Shown: one piece after another, positions 21,261 through 34,249 of the stretch
Numbering within the stretch: the stretch's first letter is position 1
How the letters are laid out: each line of letters starts with the position of its first letter
From: Cunninghamia lanceolata
Lineage: Eukaryota; Streptophyta; Pinopsida; Cupressales; Cupressaceae
Direction of reading: 5' to 3'
DNA length: 64,000 bases
Assembly: GCA_027924645.1 (NCBI GenBank)
Contig: BSBN01000252.1
Location: forward strand, 1,178,001 to 1,242,000
Notes under the pieces: generated by a model
What the model saw: the letters and a program-made list of their open reading frames with translations, nothing else
What the model was told of the DNA's origin: nothing
Database searches by the model: none
Position numbers and translations under genes: made by a program

Positions 21261-23460
21261 TCACTCTCTAATTAATCTCCTCATCAAGTCCATGTTGAGC
21301 TCATGTTCAATCCTAGGTGTAGGCTCCTTGGTTGATCTGTTGAAACTTGTCGAGAGTGTTATCATGTTCCAAAACTTTATTTCCAACAATTAGAAGATCT
21401 CTAGCCTCACCCCAATCTATCTAGAAATAATAGGTACACCTTCAATCATCTCATGCCAACCTAAATCTAAACTACAACAATACAATATATAGGAGTGTCT
21501 CTCCAAGGAAAAATGTTCACTATACTCAACACTAAAAGATTAAATCTAAATCATAGCTAATTCTTCCACTACATGATCAGTGTAGACTCCAAGAAAACCC
21601 TTATAGAATCATGATTTACATATTCATAATAGGATATTGCCTATATTTGATTGATATATCTACCCATAAGCAACTATATCATGCCAAGACCTAATAGTTG
21701 ATTTAGGATCTACCATGGCACAATAGCGCATGTCCACAATACCAGAAGATAATCTATCAAGAAATGATGAATCCACATCACTACAAAAAATATCATTAAA
21801 AGTGGTTTGGAGCTACCCATGACATTATGATAAACATCTTTGTGGTAGATTTAGAAACATTACTATGTCGATCTAAAACTCTAAGTATGAGCACAAGAGC
21901 TTCCCATGGAATCTTGGTCACCATCTTCAACCTAAAAGATAATCTATCACAACCAACTATGTTCTTGCACAAAGCTCCCATTAAACCATGATCCAAAGGC
22001 TCTCATAACAACATAATTCACATCCTCAAAATACTAAATAGGGTCTATCTCTAACTAATAAATTCACTTAACCATGTCACTGCCAATACTCCCAGTGGAA
22101 GCAATTCATAGCTTCCCATGGTAGCAATGTGTTTGCATGTTTTCTACCTTTTGTTAAAATCTTGTAGTGCCACTTTAATATAAATTTAGCATGTACCATG
22201 TTAAACTTAGGTGGAATTTAATAATTGTCAACGATACCTTTTGCAGAACAAATTGGTTTTCCATGTCCCTTGGAATGCACCCATTTTCTACATGGTGATA
22301 CTTTGCTCCGTTGGTAAATAAATTCTTCATTTACCAAGATAAATAAAACAAATGAAGTATTGTCTACTTTATTGACATATCAATGGATTAGGAGATGGTG
22401 AATTTTCACATAATATCAATCCACTAAGATATTTAAAGGTATTGTCAAAGAGAATTGTATTGTGGGACCCACCCCATGTATGATTTTCATTGGACACATG
22501 GTAGGACTTTATGAATAGTGGTAGAATAGGGGATACGGATTATAGGGATCCTAATAGTTCTTTGTCGTTTACTATCATTATGGGCCATAAATTTAAATCA
22601 AAGGAATAATATAAGGTGATGGCATTATTTTTATACAACAACTATAACATCCCTCACCTGAACTCATTGTGGATATTTTCTATGATGTGCTAGTGTTATT
22701 ATTTCATGGTGTTTTGTTGACTTTATTGATTAATGTTATGTAGAATAATGGTGTGTTCACTTTCTATTGTATGTGTATGTTATATACATGGTGATGGCAT
22801 AAGTAATTAAATATCAATTCAAATTATTATATTTGTTGTAACTAACAAATATCACTAAGGTTTTGTGTGGTAAGATGTGTTGTGCAATAGGTACAAGTAA
22901 TGGGGAAGGTGAACTAGGTTTTAGGAGTGAAGTATTTCATCCTATGGTCCAAGTATGTGGAAAAAGATTAATTAATTAATTAATATAAGAAGAAACAATT
23001 TAATAAATAATTAGGGTTGGTTATTTTTTATTTTTTTATAGGTAAATTGTGGGGTTAGGGCCCACTCCCGATATAAAAGACATAAAAAATGAGTAAAACA
23101 ACTTTAGACCCATGAATGGGGAGCATGAAGAGAAAAGAAAATAGCTTGGAGGAAAAGAATATGTCTAAAAAGCCAGTGATAAACTAGGATCTCTGAGATA
23201 AGACTTTTGAGAAGAATATTTGTAAGAAGCTCATAAAGACAAGATACTAAACAAATCTATCATCCTCAAACAATATGAACAATCCTTCAGACCCGAATGG
23301 TTGTGCCATTCCTTGTACTCCTAGTAAGAAGAGCATCCATTATCCACTGAGAGCCCTCATCAACAACATCCCTTCCTTCTATCCAAAGTTTTTCCGCTTC
23401 GTATTTTCTACCTTTATTCTTTCATGAAATAGGAATGTTTGGTTTCATTATGTGGCTCAC
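21261..23460. other. Unassigned, probably decayed copia interior then spacer
   Basis: The upstream parts of the old copia (integrase, gag, 5' LTR) should lie to the right of 21260, but I recognise no motif. A 66-codon minus-strand open stretch at 21796-21996 has no known domain. (TTAA)n-like repeats occur at 22967-22985. Confidence 0.35.
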
Positions 23461-23463
23461 AGA

Positions 23464-23829
23464 CTAAGCAATGGAGCATTTCTTTATAGGAATAACCACT
23501 TTATCATGGTCAATAAAATTAGGAATCACATCATCAAGATCTTCCATAAAAGAAAAAGTGCCCTCAACATCAGAACCATCTTCCTCCCACTCAGATAGTT
23601 GATTATCACCAAAAAAATCCCTAGGAGGACATTGAGACGGTGTGGGATCCATACAACTTGTGGTATCCACCAAAGACATGGGATTAGATCTTGTCTCCTG
23701 TTGGAGCTCCAAGACCTTACTGTGATTGTGCCAAATGAACTCTGCATCAAGAGAACCCGTCTTCTTAATCCACTTCCTGAGTCTAATCGCCTTGGAGCCT
23801 AACGACTTTTTTGCATTGCACCCAGTGTT
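23464..23829 (-). CDS. Unrecognised partial open frame with acidic C-terminus
   Basis: An open minus-strand frame of about 120 codons has no stop from ~23829 to TAG 23464-23466. It starts after a stop and its 5' end is not defined. The first part is basic (KKSLGSKAIRLRKWIKKTG). The second is acidic and hydrophilic (LSEWEEDGSDVEG, then MEDLDDVIPNFIDHDKVV). An internal ATG would give 82 residues from 23712. Amino-acid composition looks like real protein rather than random translation of AT-rich DNA. I do not recognise a family. It could be the last exon of a decayed gene or the C-terminus of a LINE ORF1. No polyadenylation or promoter context is visible. Confidence 0.35.
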   Translation of the reverse strand, partial: NTGCNAKKSLGSKAIRLRKWIKKTGSLDAEFIWHNHSKVLELQQETRSNPMSLVDTTSCMDPTPSQCPPRDFFGDNQLSEWEEDGSDVEGTFSFMEDLDDVIPNFIDHDKVVIPIKKCSIA

Positions 23830-23839
23830 GGTTAATTAT

Positions 23840-26800
23840 TGAGTGCATATTATTATTTATTTTAATTATTTATTTGGTAATTAAATTCGTTTGGGAAAAG
23901 AAATGAGTTTAGTTGTTTTAAATTGTTAACTAATTTATTTATTGAATGTGCAAGTTTACTTTAAGAATTTAGGAAATAAATTACTATATTTATCTTATTT
24001 GTGAATTAGAAAGTATAATTTTCTAATATTAGTTTTAAAGTGAATTCTTAAATATTTAGATAGAATTGAAAAAATTAATATTTAATATTATTATTTTTTA
24101 AAAAGAATGTGCATAAGGAAGAATAAAGTTATTTTAATATTATTTTCTTTTATAAAGGATAAATATTATATTTTCTTTTTGTGTTTTAATTTAGGTTTTG
24201 GAAGGAAAAGGAAGATTATATACATGATATTTCCAAAGTTCATGATATACTGTAAGAGCGCTTCTGGAAGAGACTGTGTTTGCTTTTTTAGATCGACGTT
24301 TCAGATCACACTCTATGACCCATCATCAGGATGAAAAGAAGAGAATGAGTCAAACAAAACCTTATTGAAAGGAAGAGTTATTAAAAGGAGAGAATTAGTT
24401 TTATTTTAGGGGTTTTAATTATTATCATTGTGCAATTTAGGGTAACAATGACTAGACTAAAGATGTTTGAACATTAAACATCAAAATAAGGTGTCTTACC
24501 ATCTGCTCAAAGAAATATCATCAAATGTCCTTTTAAGTTTTACCCAAGTGGTTGGTGTTAATCCAATTCCATGTATTAAATCCGAGTTCTTAAAATCAAG
24601 GGCTATTTTTGAAGAAACTAGTTTGTTAGGGTAGAAAATAAAGTTGATTTTCATCATCACTTGTAATGATTAAGGAATTGAAGGATATTCATTTTAGAAT
24701 GATGGAATCTCCTTTTAATTTGGTTCAATAAAAAAATCTAGAGAGTAATTGATTTTGCAAAGGATTGGATAGTGTGTGTAGAAGAATGCTTGTTTGGAAA
24801 GTAAAGTTATATCGAATCAAATATTTTCTCTCATATTATAAATATGACTTATGCCTTGTGATGCAATACTAGGTTGGTGGGTCCAATTAAGGGTTGACTA
24901 ACCATGTATCTATATGTAAACTCACAACATTAAACAACAATATACATTTCAAAACATAATACAAAATGAAATTAATAGCCAAGTGTAAATGATTGATGTA
25001 GAAAATGCTAGATACAAAACCTTAAATAAGCTTACAATATGCTAGGCATAAACCATTTGATTACAAATCAGATCACTTGAGATCTTTAAGAATTTAGAAT
25101 AAGACTCTTCCTCTAAATTTCGTACATAAATATCATATCTTATGTGTTGCTACTCAGCTTGATTTTTCCTTGTGTGCTTTGTATCACTTGCTATCCTTAA
25201 ATGATATCAAACTCCTCTTTTTATGGGTGATGTAGAATGATATGTGCATCATAAAAAATTACTATACCATTGTAGGTAAATGTGACAAGGATCAACATCA
25301 CAATATTAAATGTTTTGATCATCAATTGGCCTTGGAATTGGGTGCATCACCTTATGTGGCGTGAAGGTTTAAAAATAATGTGTTGATTCACCTTGACCAA
25401 TGCACCTCAAGCTAGGAGCCATCACATGCATTGCATTTTTGTACAACACCCCTCTTAAGACACAAATTCAAATTAGTAACCTTAGGGATTTATGTGAAGT
25501 TTGAAAGTTTGCTACAAGTCCAAAACAAGGTTTTGTTATACACTACTTGATCTAGTTCAAGTCCTCATGATAGAAAACATAAATATGGTGATCAAATCTT
25601 CATAAAACTTGAATGTCATGTGTATAATATTCTCTAGAGATTATGTTCTCAACCACAACTCAAGATATTCAATCCTCAATAGTACATAACTTGTTGAATG
25701 TTGACTATGTTTGTGGTGATAGATATGAATCTTTACTAAAATATAAACAAAGGCGGGGAATGTGGTGCTATAGAACTGCCACACTTTATTGGAAATTAAC
25801 TAGGAAACAAAATACCTACAAAACAAACAAATGTTAAACAAAAATATTTTTGGTGACATAGGAATGCTATAGGCCAAGTATTCTCCTATATGATGTTGGT
25901 TTGTTGTATGACCCTAAGGGTATGTTCTTATTATTCTTGTGTCTATTGAGTGTGTTGTGGTCTTGGGTTTATCAATTCTATCTCCTCAAGGATATCTCTA
26001 ATCCACTCACCTCTAATTCCAAGGCACATTTGTATGCTCAGATAAGAGAGAGTTGACTAAAGTTTGACCTTGGTTTGACCTTTTGTTCAGCTTCAACTTC
26101 ATGATGTAATTGAATATTTTCTATGACTCAACCTTGTGATGATGCCAAGAAGTTTTCAACTGTGTTTGAAATTGACCTGATCGTGTTGAAATTGAGGGGT
26201 TTTTATTTTCTCTTGTCCTAATGTTTTTGTATTTTGATGAATGCAACTAAATGAATGAAAAATAATTTTTTTTGTTTGTTTTCCAAATAAATGATAAAAT
26301 GATGTAATTAACTAGGAATTTGAAATATGAATGCAAGTTAACATGAATTTTCCAAATGTAATTTATACTATGTTTTTGTATTTTTTAATGATTTTGAATC
26401 TAAACTAGGAATTGAGAATACTTGAAATAAAATCTAATCTATGAATTGTAATGAAACTAACTTAAACAATGCTAATCTAATCAACTTGAAATATATCCTA
26501 CCAAGGAAATTGCAATCACAAGATTACTTTTTTGGAGAGAAAAGTGTGATTTAATTAGCTATGAAAACATGAAAAGGACTTGGATCCTTTGGCACATGAG
26601 GCTAGTGTATCCTCAGAGATCCTTTGTGTGGCAACCTTTCCTCTCATCTGTAGCAGCGAGGTACTCCTCTTGGTAATAGGGATGGGGTAGAAATTGATTT
26701 GAAATGAGCTATGAGAGCTATGATTGAATGAGCTCTGAAATCTATGAAGCACTTAGGCTTGGTAATTCACGAGCGTAACAATGCTAAATGAAGCTTTTGA

Positions 26801-27270
26801 AAGCTTTGGCAACAATACTAAAAAGCAAAAGGCTCATAATTCTTGTGGAGAGCATGAAAATGCTAAGTGGAGAGAAAATTATTGATGAATAGCTATAACA
26901 ATGAATTTTCCTCCCTTATTTCTTGAGGGAGGGGGTATTTATAGTGTTGAAGAGCTCACAATAGGTGGGATTGATTTAGGAGTCAATTCAATTTGATTGA
27001 AGAGTTAATAGGGTTGATTAGGGAGTGAACTGGGTTGATTGGACAGTGACCTAAGCTTGATAGCTTATCACTCATGGAGGAATGGTAGTTAGCATGCGAG
27101 GAAGGTGAGATAAGAATAGATCAGTGGGAGCTAATTATGGTTTATTAGAATAGAAGAATGAGTTAAGAATAGGCTAGGCTCAGTTAGGGTCAAATTTGCA
27201 TGCAAACTGGAGCAAAAATAGAGCTAATTTGGGCCCGAACTAAAGAGAAAATCACATTTGAAAACATTTC
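23840..27270. other. Long unassigned stretch
   Basis: AT-rich with short open frames only. 26560-26960 contains GA-rich sequence and a GAGGGAGGGGGTATTTATAG element (26925-26944) that could be an LTR TATA region, but no LTR pair was found. Confidence 0.3.
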
Positions 27271-27273
27271 AAG

Positions 27274-27520
27274 GTCACCCCTTCTACTAGTAGGGTCACC
27301 TAGGGGTCGCCCAGGGGAGATCCTAAACTCAGAGGGGGCGACCCAGAAAAGAGAAGACCTAGGAGTTATTTGAAGGGTTGAGAATGATCCTGGAAGGCTG
27401 AAGATGACATCTGGCCCCTGAAATTAACCAAACTAATGCATATGAGGTGGGTCACCCCTTGTAACAACAGGGTCACCCAAGGGAGATCCTGAATTGGGCG
27501 ACCTAGAAAAGAGGGAAGAC
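27274..27520. repeat. GGTCACC / GGGCGACC repeat block
   Basis: A ~90-bp module, GGTCACCCCTT..AGGGTCACC..GGGGAGATCCT..GGGCGACC..AGAAAAGAG, occurs at 27274-27360 and again at 27450-27515. It is much more GC-rich than its surroundings. No coding frame is evident. Confidence 0.65.
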
Positions 27521-28833
27521 AAGTTAGGTCTGGGAGGTTAATTGGAGGCCTCTAAAGGGTTGAAACAAATGAAATGGTCTAAGGGAAGAATACTTTTCTA
27601 GGTTACGATGCTAGTAGATCATGTTGATGATGCCAAACAAGTGAAAAAGATGAAATGTCAACAAGGGGTGGTGAAGAAGGAATAGGGCTAAGAAAGGTTA
27701 GCTAGGGGAAGGAGAAGAAATAATGAATGAGGGAAGTCCATCCACGTGTCACCAATAAGAATGATTGTTGAGAGGTCATAATTACATGCTTACATGTACA
27801 TGTTTAGGATTACATCTCATCATCAGATTACCATGTAGGCCCATGCATTTTTCTAGTGCTTATAAGGCCTTATATAAGGTCATTATTTTTGTAGGAAATG
27901 AATTTCATATGACTATACTATTGTAAGACAATAGCATGCCCATGCAAATGTCCATGCACTAGCACTAATGTCCAAGTACAATTTGATCAAAGATTTCACA
28001 TAATGGAAACATAAACTTAAATATAAATGAACACATACAAACACATCAAAAATAATTAAACACACAAGACACAAAAACATAGTTGGCACTAGGAATGGGG
28101 TATAGGCCAAGGCTATGTTAAATGGATCCTTAAAAACATGCCAAGGGAGATGGATGCCAAAATGAGGACAATTTTTAGTCAAAATTGTAGGGAATGCAAT
28201 TTTTGATCTTACAAAGAGACAAATCCCATAGGAGCAATAGTTATCCCTCAAGAAAATATCATTGCCACATTTAGGATCCTTCTTCCATTTGAAGAAGGTA
28301 TTCCTCCAGACACTCTACATTTTCTTTTTCCATGTGAACATATGTGATCAGTCAATTTTTAAGCCATACATGTGCAACACATGCGCCTACCATCTTTGAC
28401 TTGAACATAAAAGTGGTGAATAAAATTTGAAGAGTATGTTTCTAGAGACCTTGCTTCCTCCATTTATTCCACCTTTGGAGTGGCAATTTAGTAGAATTGC
28501 ACCATGAGGTTTCCTTCTTTTGAAAGGAAGATGCATTGTTCAATATAGAGGGACCTAGTACAACACTTGTTATGAGACCATCTCCACCTACATTCTCTCT
28601 ACTATGTGGAGTCATTGATCTTGCAAGGAGCTATTATATTTTGGGGGGCTACGTGGTTATTCTCTCTTTCCTTTCTTTTCTTTGGGGGGCCTTTCTCTCT
28701 TTGCTTTTGGGGGGAAATTTTCTCTTTCTTTTCTTGGGAGTTTTTCTCTATGGGGGAATTCTTATTTACATGGGTACCTCATCAAGCTACACATTTTTGG
28801 GACCTATCTTTTTCACTCACCTAAGATATTCTT
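27521..28833. other. Unassigned; 3' interior of an LTR element at its right end
   Basis: 28450-28833 lies just before a polypurine tract and LTR-like start, so it is probably the 3' interior of a plus-strand LTR element. It is marked by G-runs and CT-runs (28640-28770). No polymerase motif was recognised. Confidence 0.35.
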
Positions 28834-29185
28834 AAGGGAAGTGTTGGTGTGGGTTTTTATTCCTTTTCATTAGTTTATTAGGTTTTTTCGTACACCTACT
28901 CTAGCTTGCTTAGGTAGGTTCATTTACACTTAATAATGGTGAGTGGAGTGAGTGGTGTCTCCTCATATTTTGCATTCATCATCCTTTGCATTTCTTATAA
29001 AAGCACTCACCTAGCTTTGTTCTTCTATCCTCTTACTTATTCTATTGCATGTAGTGATCTAACCATCTAGTTTTCTTAGTATTTTTCTTAAGTCTTTTTA
29101 TTTTTTATTAATAGGAAATAACATTGTTCAACATATTATCTAATATTAAGTAGTGTTGTGTCTATCACTATCACATGCAGTCTTG
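28834..29185 (+). repeat. Probable polypurine tract and 3' LTR start
   Basis: AAGGGAAG (28834-28841) is followed directly by TGTTGGTGTGGG (from 28842), a typical polypurine tract/LTR junction. The LTR end is not resolved; 29185 is a guess. No matching 5' LTR was found. Confidence 0.4.
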
Positions 29186-30056
29186 GTTGATTTCTTTCTT
29201 ATTGCAAAATCAAAAAAATGCCTCATAAGAGCTCCATGATCAGTTGGTCTCACTCCCACACCTATACCATGCCCTTGTTTTATCTCCATTCTTTGAGATT
29301 GTGTCACTCTACTTATTTTCCATCATACAAACTCTTCTCTATGAGATCTACCTTCTATGTGTATTTGAGCCTATTTTGTGCCAACTCACACTCCATTGCC
29401 AACACCCACTTTGCTAGCTCCTTAGTGTCATTGTTTCTATGACATCATTTTCTTCTTGAATCACTCTCTCCTCCTCCTATGCTAGTGTCTTATATAGCAC
29501 ACTTATTCTAGCCTTTATCTCTATAATCTTCACCTCGAGCTATGCCACCTTCTTCATGCCTTGCTCTCTAGCTGTGTTCTCACAATGGAGAACAATCTTC
29601 CTTTGCACCTTCTACCCAATGACCCCTGCATTGGAAGATGCCATCATTATTTTCTATATACACCAACAAATGAGGAAAATAGTCTACAAGAGTCCTTCCA
29701 TACACCTTCTACCAAACATTCCTCTTATTGTAATATGCACCCATCGATGGATTTTTTTCTTAACTGCCTCAAATCAAAGGTTCCATTAGTGCCCTCATCC
29801 CATGAATCTACCTTTTAGTCCTTGAACCAAGCTTGAATCTCACCTAATCTACAACTTCCTTTCACCTATGATTTCTTCCACTATGTCTCCACCTATTCTC
29901 CCTTCCATGAATTTCTACATGAAGATCTCCTCCTCTACTTATAACCTAGGTCACTCATTGCTGTAAGCCTCTCATCATAATCCTACACACGTGCCTCTGC
30001 TATGAAACCCACTAGTTCAACTTCTTCAAGTAGTCTTCTCCTAGAGTTATAAGCTT
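29186..30056. other. Unassigned, possibly decayed gag of a minus-strand element
   Basis: CT-rich sequence lying downstream (on the minus strand) of a degenerate primer-binding site at 30057-30068. That placement suggests leader or gag, but frames are full of stops and no motif is readable. Confidence 0.3.
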
Positions 30057-30068
30057 GTTCTAATACTA
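30057..30068 (-). promoter_or_regulatory. Degenerate initiator-Met primer-binding site
   Basis: Plus-strand GTTCTAATACTA is the complement of TAGTATTAGAAC, two transitions away from TGGTATCAGAAC, an initiator-Met tRNA primer site. It is separated by CT from a TG at 30071, the same spacing as in the complete copia (GATACCA, AC, TG at 44275). Confidence 0.5.
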
Positions 30069-30070
30069 CT

Positions 30071-31070
30071 TGATATAGTTGACATCAAGGTCCTAGCCAA
30101 TAGATTACCGGTGATGTAACCTTAGTAATCACACATGCACAACGAAAACAAGACATCGAACATATGAGAAGCAACTACTTTCTTTTATTAACATGGAGGT
30201 TCTATAAAGTACAATTTTGGGATAAGCCCTAAAATACAACAAACCCTCAACTTGATTTTTCTATAGGTCCACATGTGGGTGGCCATCCTCTCTATTTTAG
30301 CCATTAAAGTGTGATCCATCTCTTGACCCTTCTCTAAACAAGGTGCCTTTTCTTCTGGAGAAGTGATTGACTAAATAACTCATTTCTACTCCATAGCCTT
30401 GACTTAATTAGCCATGCCAAAGGTTTCAAAACCTTATTTGTTTCTCATTTGACACCTAAACACCCTTGTTATCTCTTCATCCATACACAACCTAGAATAA
30501 TTATTCCATATCCCTATACTATTGGTCATAGTTGTCCATGTTGCCACTTTTTCCATCCTCTTCTAATGGGCAATCCTAAGGGTTATCTACTCTCTCATAG
30601 TTTCCATCTCATTTTTTAGGCTCATGGCTTGAGACCACTAACCATCCATGTCTCTTGCCACTTTTTCTTCTCCTCCTCTTCCATCATACATTATCACACT
30701 GATCTCATGTGCCTCAATAGTTCCCATGCACCTGCTTGCACACCCTTCACCTTTGTGCTAGAATTCTTTCTTTTCATAGTCCTCCTTAGTACCTTTTACA
30801 CATTCTCATCTTTAATGTGTAGGTTCTAAACATTCATATGCCCCACTCATGCACTTCCTCTCATCTAATCCTTTGTGCCTACAACATGTGCCCAACTATG
30901 TGTCCTATGCACTTCCTCCTCCCTAAATGTCATGCTTCCTTTGTGCACCCTTCTTAATGCCTTAGTCCTGAGAAACTAGAAACACATGTCCCAATTTATG
31001 GTTACATGCAAGATCCAAAGGTGACTTGGGATGCTTGTACATCAATTAATATTGACAACAACCTTAACAT
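30071..31070 (-). repeat. Probable 5' LTR of a decayed minus-strand LTR element
   Basis: Begins TGATATAG next to the degenerate primer site. A plausible outer end is ..CCTTAACA near 31070, but this is not confirmed by a second LTR. Confidence 0.35.
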
Positions 31071-32321
31071 TCATTCTACATATAATCCATCATGTTTATG
31101 TTGACATTGCATTCTCATATTGTTACAATTAGTTAAATTCTAATAGTTCACATATGAACAATTATAATTTTCAATGCCCTCAATGATTATGTAAAAGTTA
31201 TGTTATAATGCATCTAAGGAATCTTACTCATGATATATAAGAAGTGTTGTCCCAAGGGGAGAAAAATGAATGTCATTTGCTAGCTCAACAACATCTCAAT
31301 TATTGACAAGATTGAAGAAGCCCACAAATATATTCATTCATATTTTGGCATTCTTAATATTGCTCTTTTTACCATTTCATAAGAAAATCAATAGATCGAA
31401 GATTAATCTAGAGAATAATTTGACAAACAACATTTGACACATTATAAGAACTAGCTTAATCGATGGAGAAGTTAAAGATGAATATATTTGCACGCAATGT
31501 AGACAATTTTATTTACCTTCTTATAATGACCTCACTATTGTTCATTGAAGTTTATGCTTCTAAGTTTCTCTTAATTAAGTCTTGGTAGAACATACAAATT
31601 TGGAAGAGAGGTATTTGAAACTTTATCAACTCTCTTCAAGCTTAAGGTGATTTGGTGGAGATAAGGATTAAGGCTAACCTAGGTATTATTCTTAGATTAT
31701 GTATCTAGTCAATGATAATTCAATCAAATGCTTATAGGTAGGATTTGCTGCCCTATTGTTTTTAATCTTCTTTTCTTGATTATTTCAAGAAAGGATAATA
31801 AAATCTTCTATTTTGATATGTAAATTAATGCTCTTTTTATTGTATGATCTATTAATTTATAGTTGTTTGTCATTAACAAGTCTTAGTTTTTGGTGTCATC
31901 TTAATTGGAGCAAGTTTGGAACATTGTTCACTACATACTCTTTATGTTGTTATAAAATGGATAATGATAGGATCTATGTTAATAGTTATTATCATCTTAG
32001 TTGGAAGGATGGTAGTAGTTTCCCTTAATATCTCAATTATAATAGTTTCCCTTAACATTATAATCAACATGTTAGAGTGTAAGACTATTCATTCATGAAA
32101 TATCAAGTAATGTTGTTGTAGACATTTAATACATTATGCTTAAGTACTTGAAGGTTTCCACAAACAATTTAAGTTGTATTTTTTATTTTTGTGAAATTTT
32201 AATCTATACATTTTTTTGAGTAAATTATCTCAAGATGATCTCTATAAGTAACCATTAAACATTTGTAATGATTAGTTATGAAAGTCATCTTAGGATGACA
32301 TAAAAGACACACAAGTCAAAA

Positions 32322-32362
<41 letters not shown>

Positions 32363-34249
32363 TAAAAATATTTATTTAGTTAAAAAGATTTTGTCTAAAA
32401 TTTTATAAAAGAGGTTTTTTTTTTTTTTTTTGTGAAAAGTAAAATTTTTAATTACCATAGTATAGAGGAGAAAAGTGCATGCTTTTACATTTTTCTCCAC
32501 TCATTTTATGTCACTTTTCTTGGACAACTTTAATGCATGATTCTAGCATAATTTTTTTTTGTTTTGATGCACTCATAGACCCAAAACCCAATCCAACACT
32601 TTGTTATGGTACATCACTCTGCTTAGAACATCTTTCATACATTTATCAAAATATTGCCCACCCTAGACTAGATCACACTTGTAATTTTGTCTCTTGGATT
32701 GGATCATGGGTGTAATCTCATCTTTTGTTTCAAAAAATCAAAATGACCACATTCTAAGGCCAACAATCCTTAACATTCATGTTAACCATTGGTGTGCATG
32801 CCAAAATTTTTGAATTGCATGTCAAGGGCTTTTACCAAAAGGAGCCAGGTCCCTAGTTAATTATAGCATCATTGAAAAAAATATTATTCCATAACTAGGA
32901 CAACATGCTTTCATATTTGTCAATAACACTTGTAAGTTCAACATATCGATTGTTTTGTCCACATCAACTTCCAACATCATTGGTTACTCTTCATTTTATT
33001 ACTTTTGACTCAGTCTTGGGGTCTAACTACTAACAAGAAAGTCAATCACTCTTCCCCATTATTATAGAAAAGCCCAACAATGCTTCTTAGCACCACCCAA
33101 TGTTTTCCTTAAGAAAATATACATCAACCAAATCTCTTTAGAAAGTACCAAAATCTCATGTTTGTTTAGGACATGATTGTGCCATTAGGATGCAATCATG
33201 CCACTTAATAGAATTACACTAGTGTGATTGCATCCCAAGATTTTAAACTCTAGTTCTTAGTCATCTTAGGCCTTTGACTTTAGATCTAATGTCCATGTTT
33301 GTGCCATAGTGTCAAAACAATCAAAACTCACATTATGTCAATTCTGAAGTAAGTATCTAATTCCATCTTATTCTATTTTAAATACATATTTATTTCCAAT
33401 ATTAATTAATTCATTCATTTGAATCAATTTGTCATACTAAACTAAATTATTTATTTAAGATATAAATAAAATTATTTTATACCTACATGTATTTGTAGGG
33501 TATGTTTTATTTTCTTACACATAGAAACCAAGGGTGATGGTGTACTTTGATCTTAGTTGCTTGTTGCTTACTTCAATTTAGACATTTCCCTTACAAAACT
33601 ACCATCAAGCACTAATTGTTATTAAGTCAAAATAATTATGCCGAAGGCATTCCCCTCTATGAGAGGGACCGAGTTGCTTTTGATGACTAATGAAAGATAC
33701 AATGTAGTAGGTGGTGCAAGATGATGGAAATAATCTATCTTGTTCACGTTACATTACTTCAACAGTCTCACTGACGTCAACTTATCAGGAGAAAATCTAA
33801 ACCTTACATTATTTTATGTACTATAGGGTTTTGAGGGTGTTAGTACTTCATGAATTGAGTGCTAATGTGGCGGTGAGAGAGGCATGATCTTTTGAAACTA
33901 GTGGCCACTACACTACATGTTCACATAGTCGAAAGGCATTAACACCCAGTGAATTATTTCCAAGAAGAAATTTTAAATATGCTTATCTTGAACCTCCTAA
34001 GCATGCAACATGCTGGAAACCTGCTCCACAAGCCTCAAAGTTTGTAAAAAATCATCTAGGATTTTGTCCCCTTTATTGCATTGCCTATTTTTCCCATCAA
34101 TTATAATCGATCTAAGAGATCTTCAATGTGACCCCTTTTGTTCAAAATATATGCTTAGTGATGTGCTTGGTTCCCCTTTATGCTTCAGCTACTTGTCCAT
34201 GTTGAAAATCTTTAAAATATTCTAAGTAAAAGCCTTATATACCTTTAAA
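31071..34249. other. Unassigned stretch with (TA)n
   Basis: No coding motif recognised. A (TA)n microsatellite lies at 32327-32360 and a T-run at 32415-32430. 33650-33676 matches 46107-46133 (see findings). Confidence 0.35.

Noticed and set aside
21796..21996. 66-codon minus frame as copia gag
   Set aside because: Position would be plausible for the old copia, but no gag motif is readable.
28536..28835. 99-codon frame resembling a small membrane protein
   Set aside because: Leu/Phe/Gly-rich because of G- and CT-runs just before an LTR-like junction; overlapping frames look equally hydrophobic.
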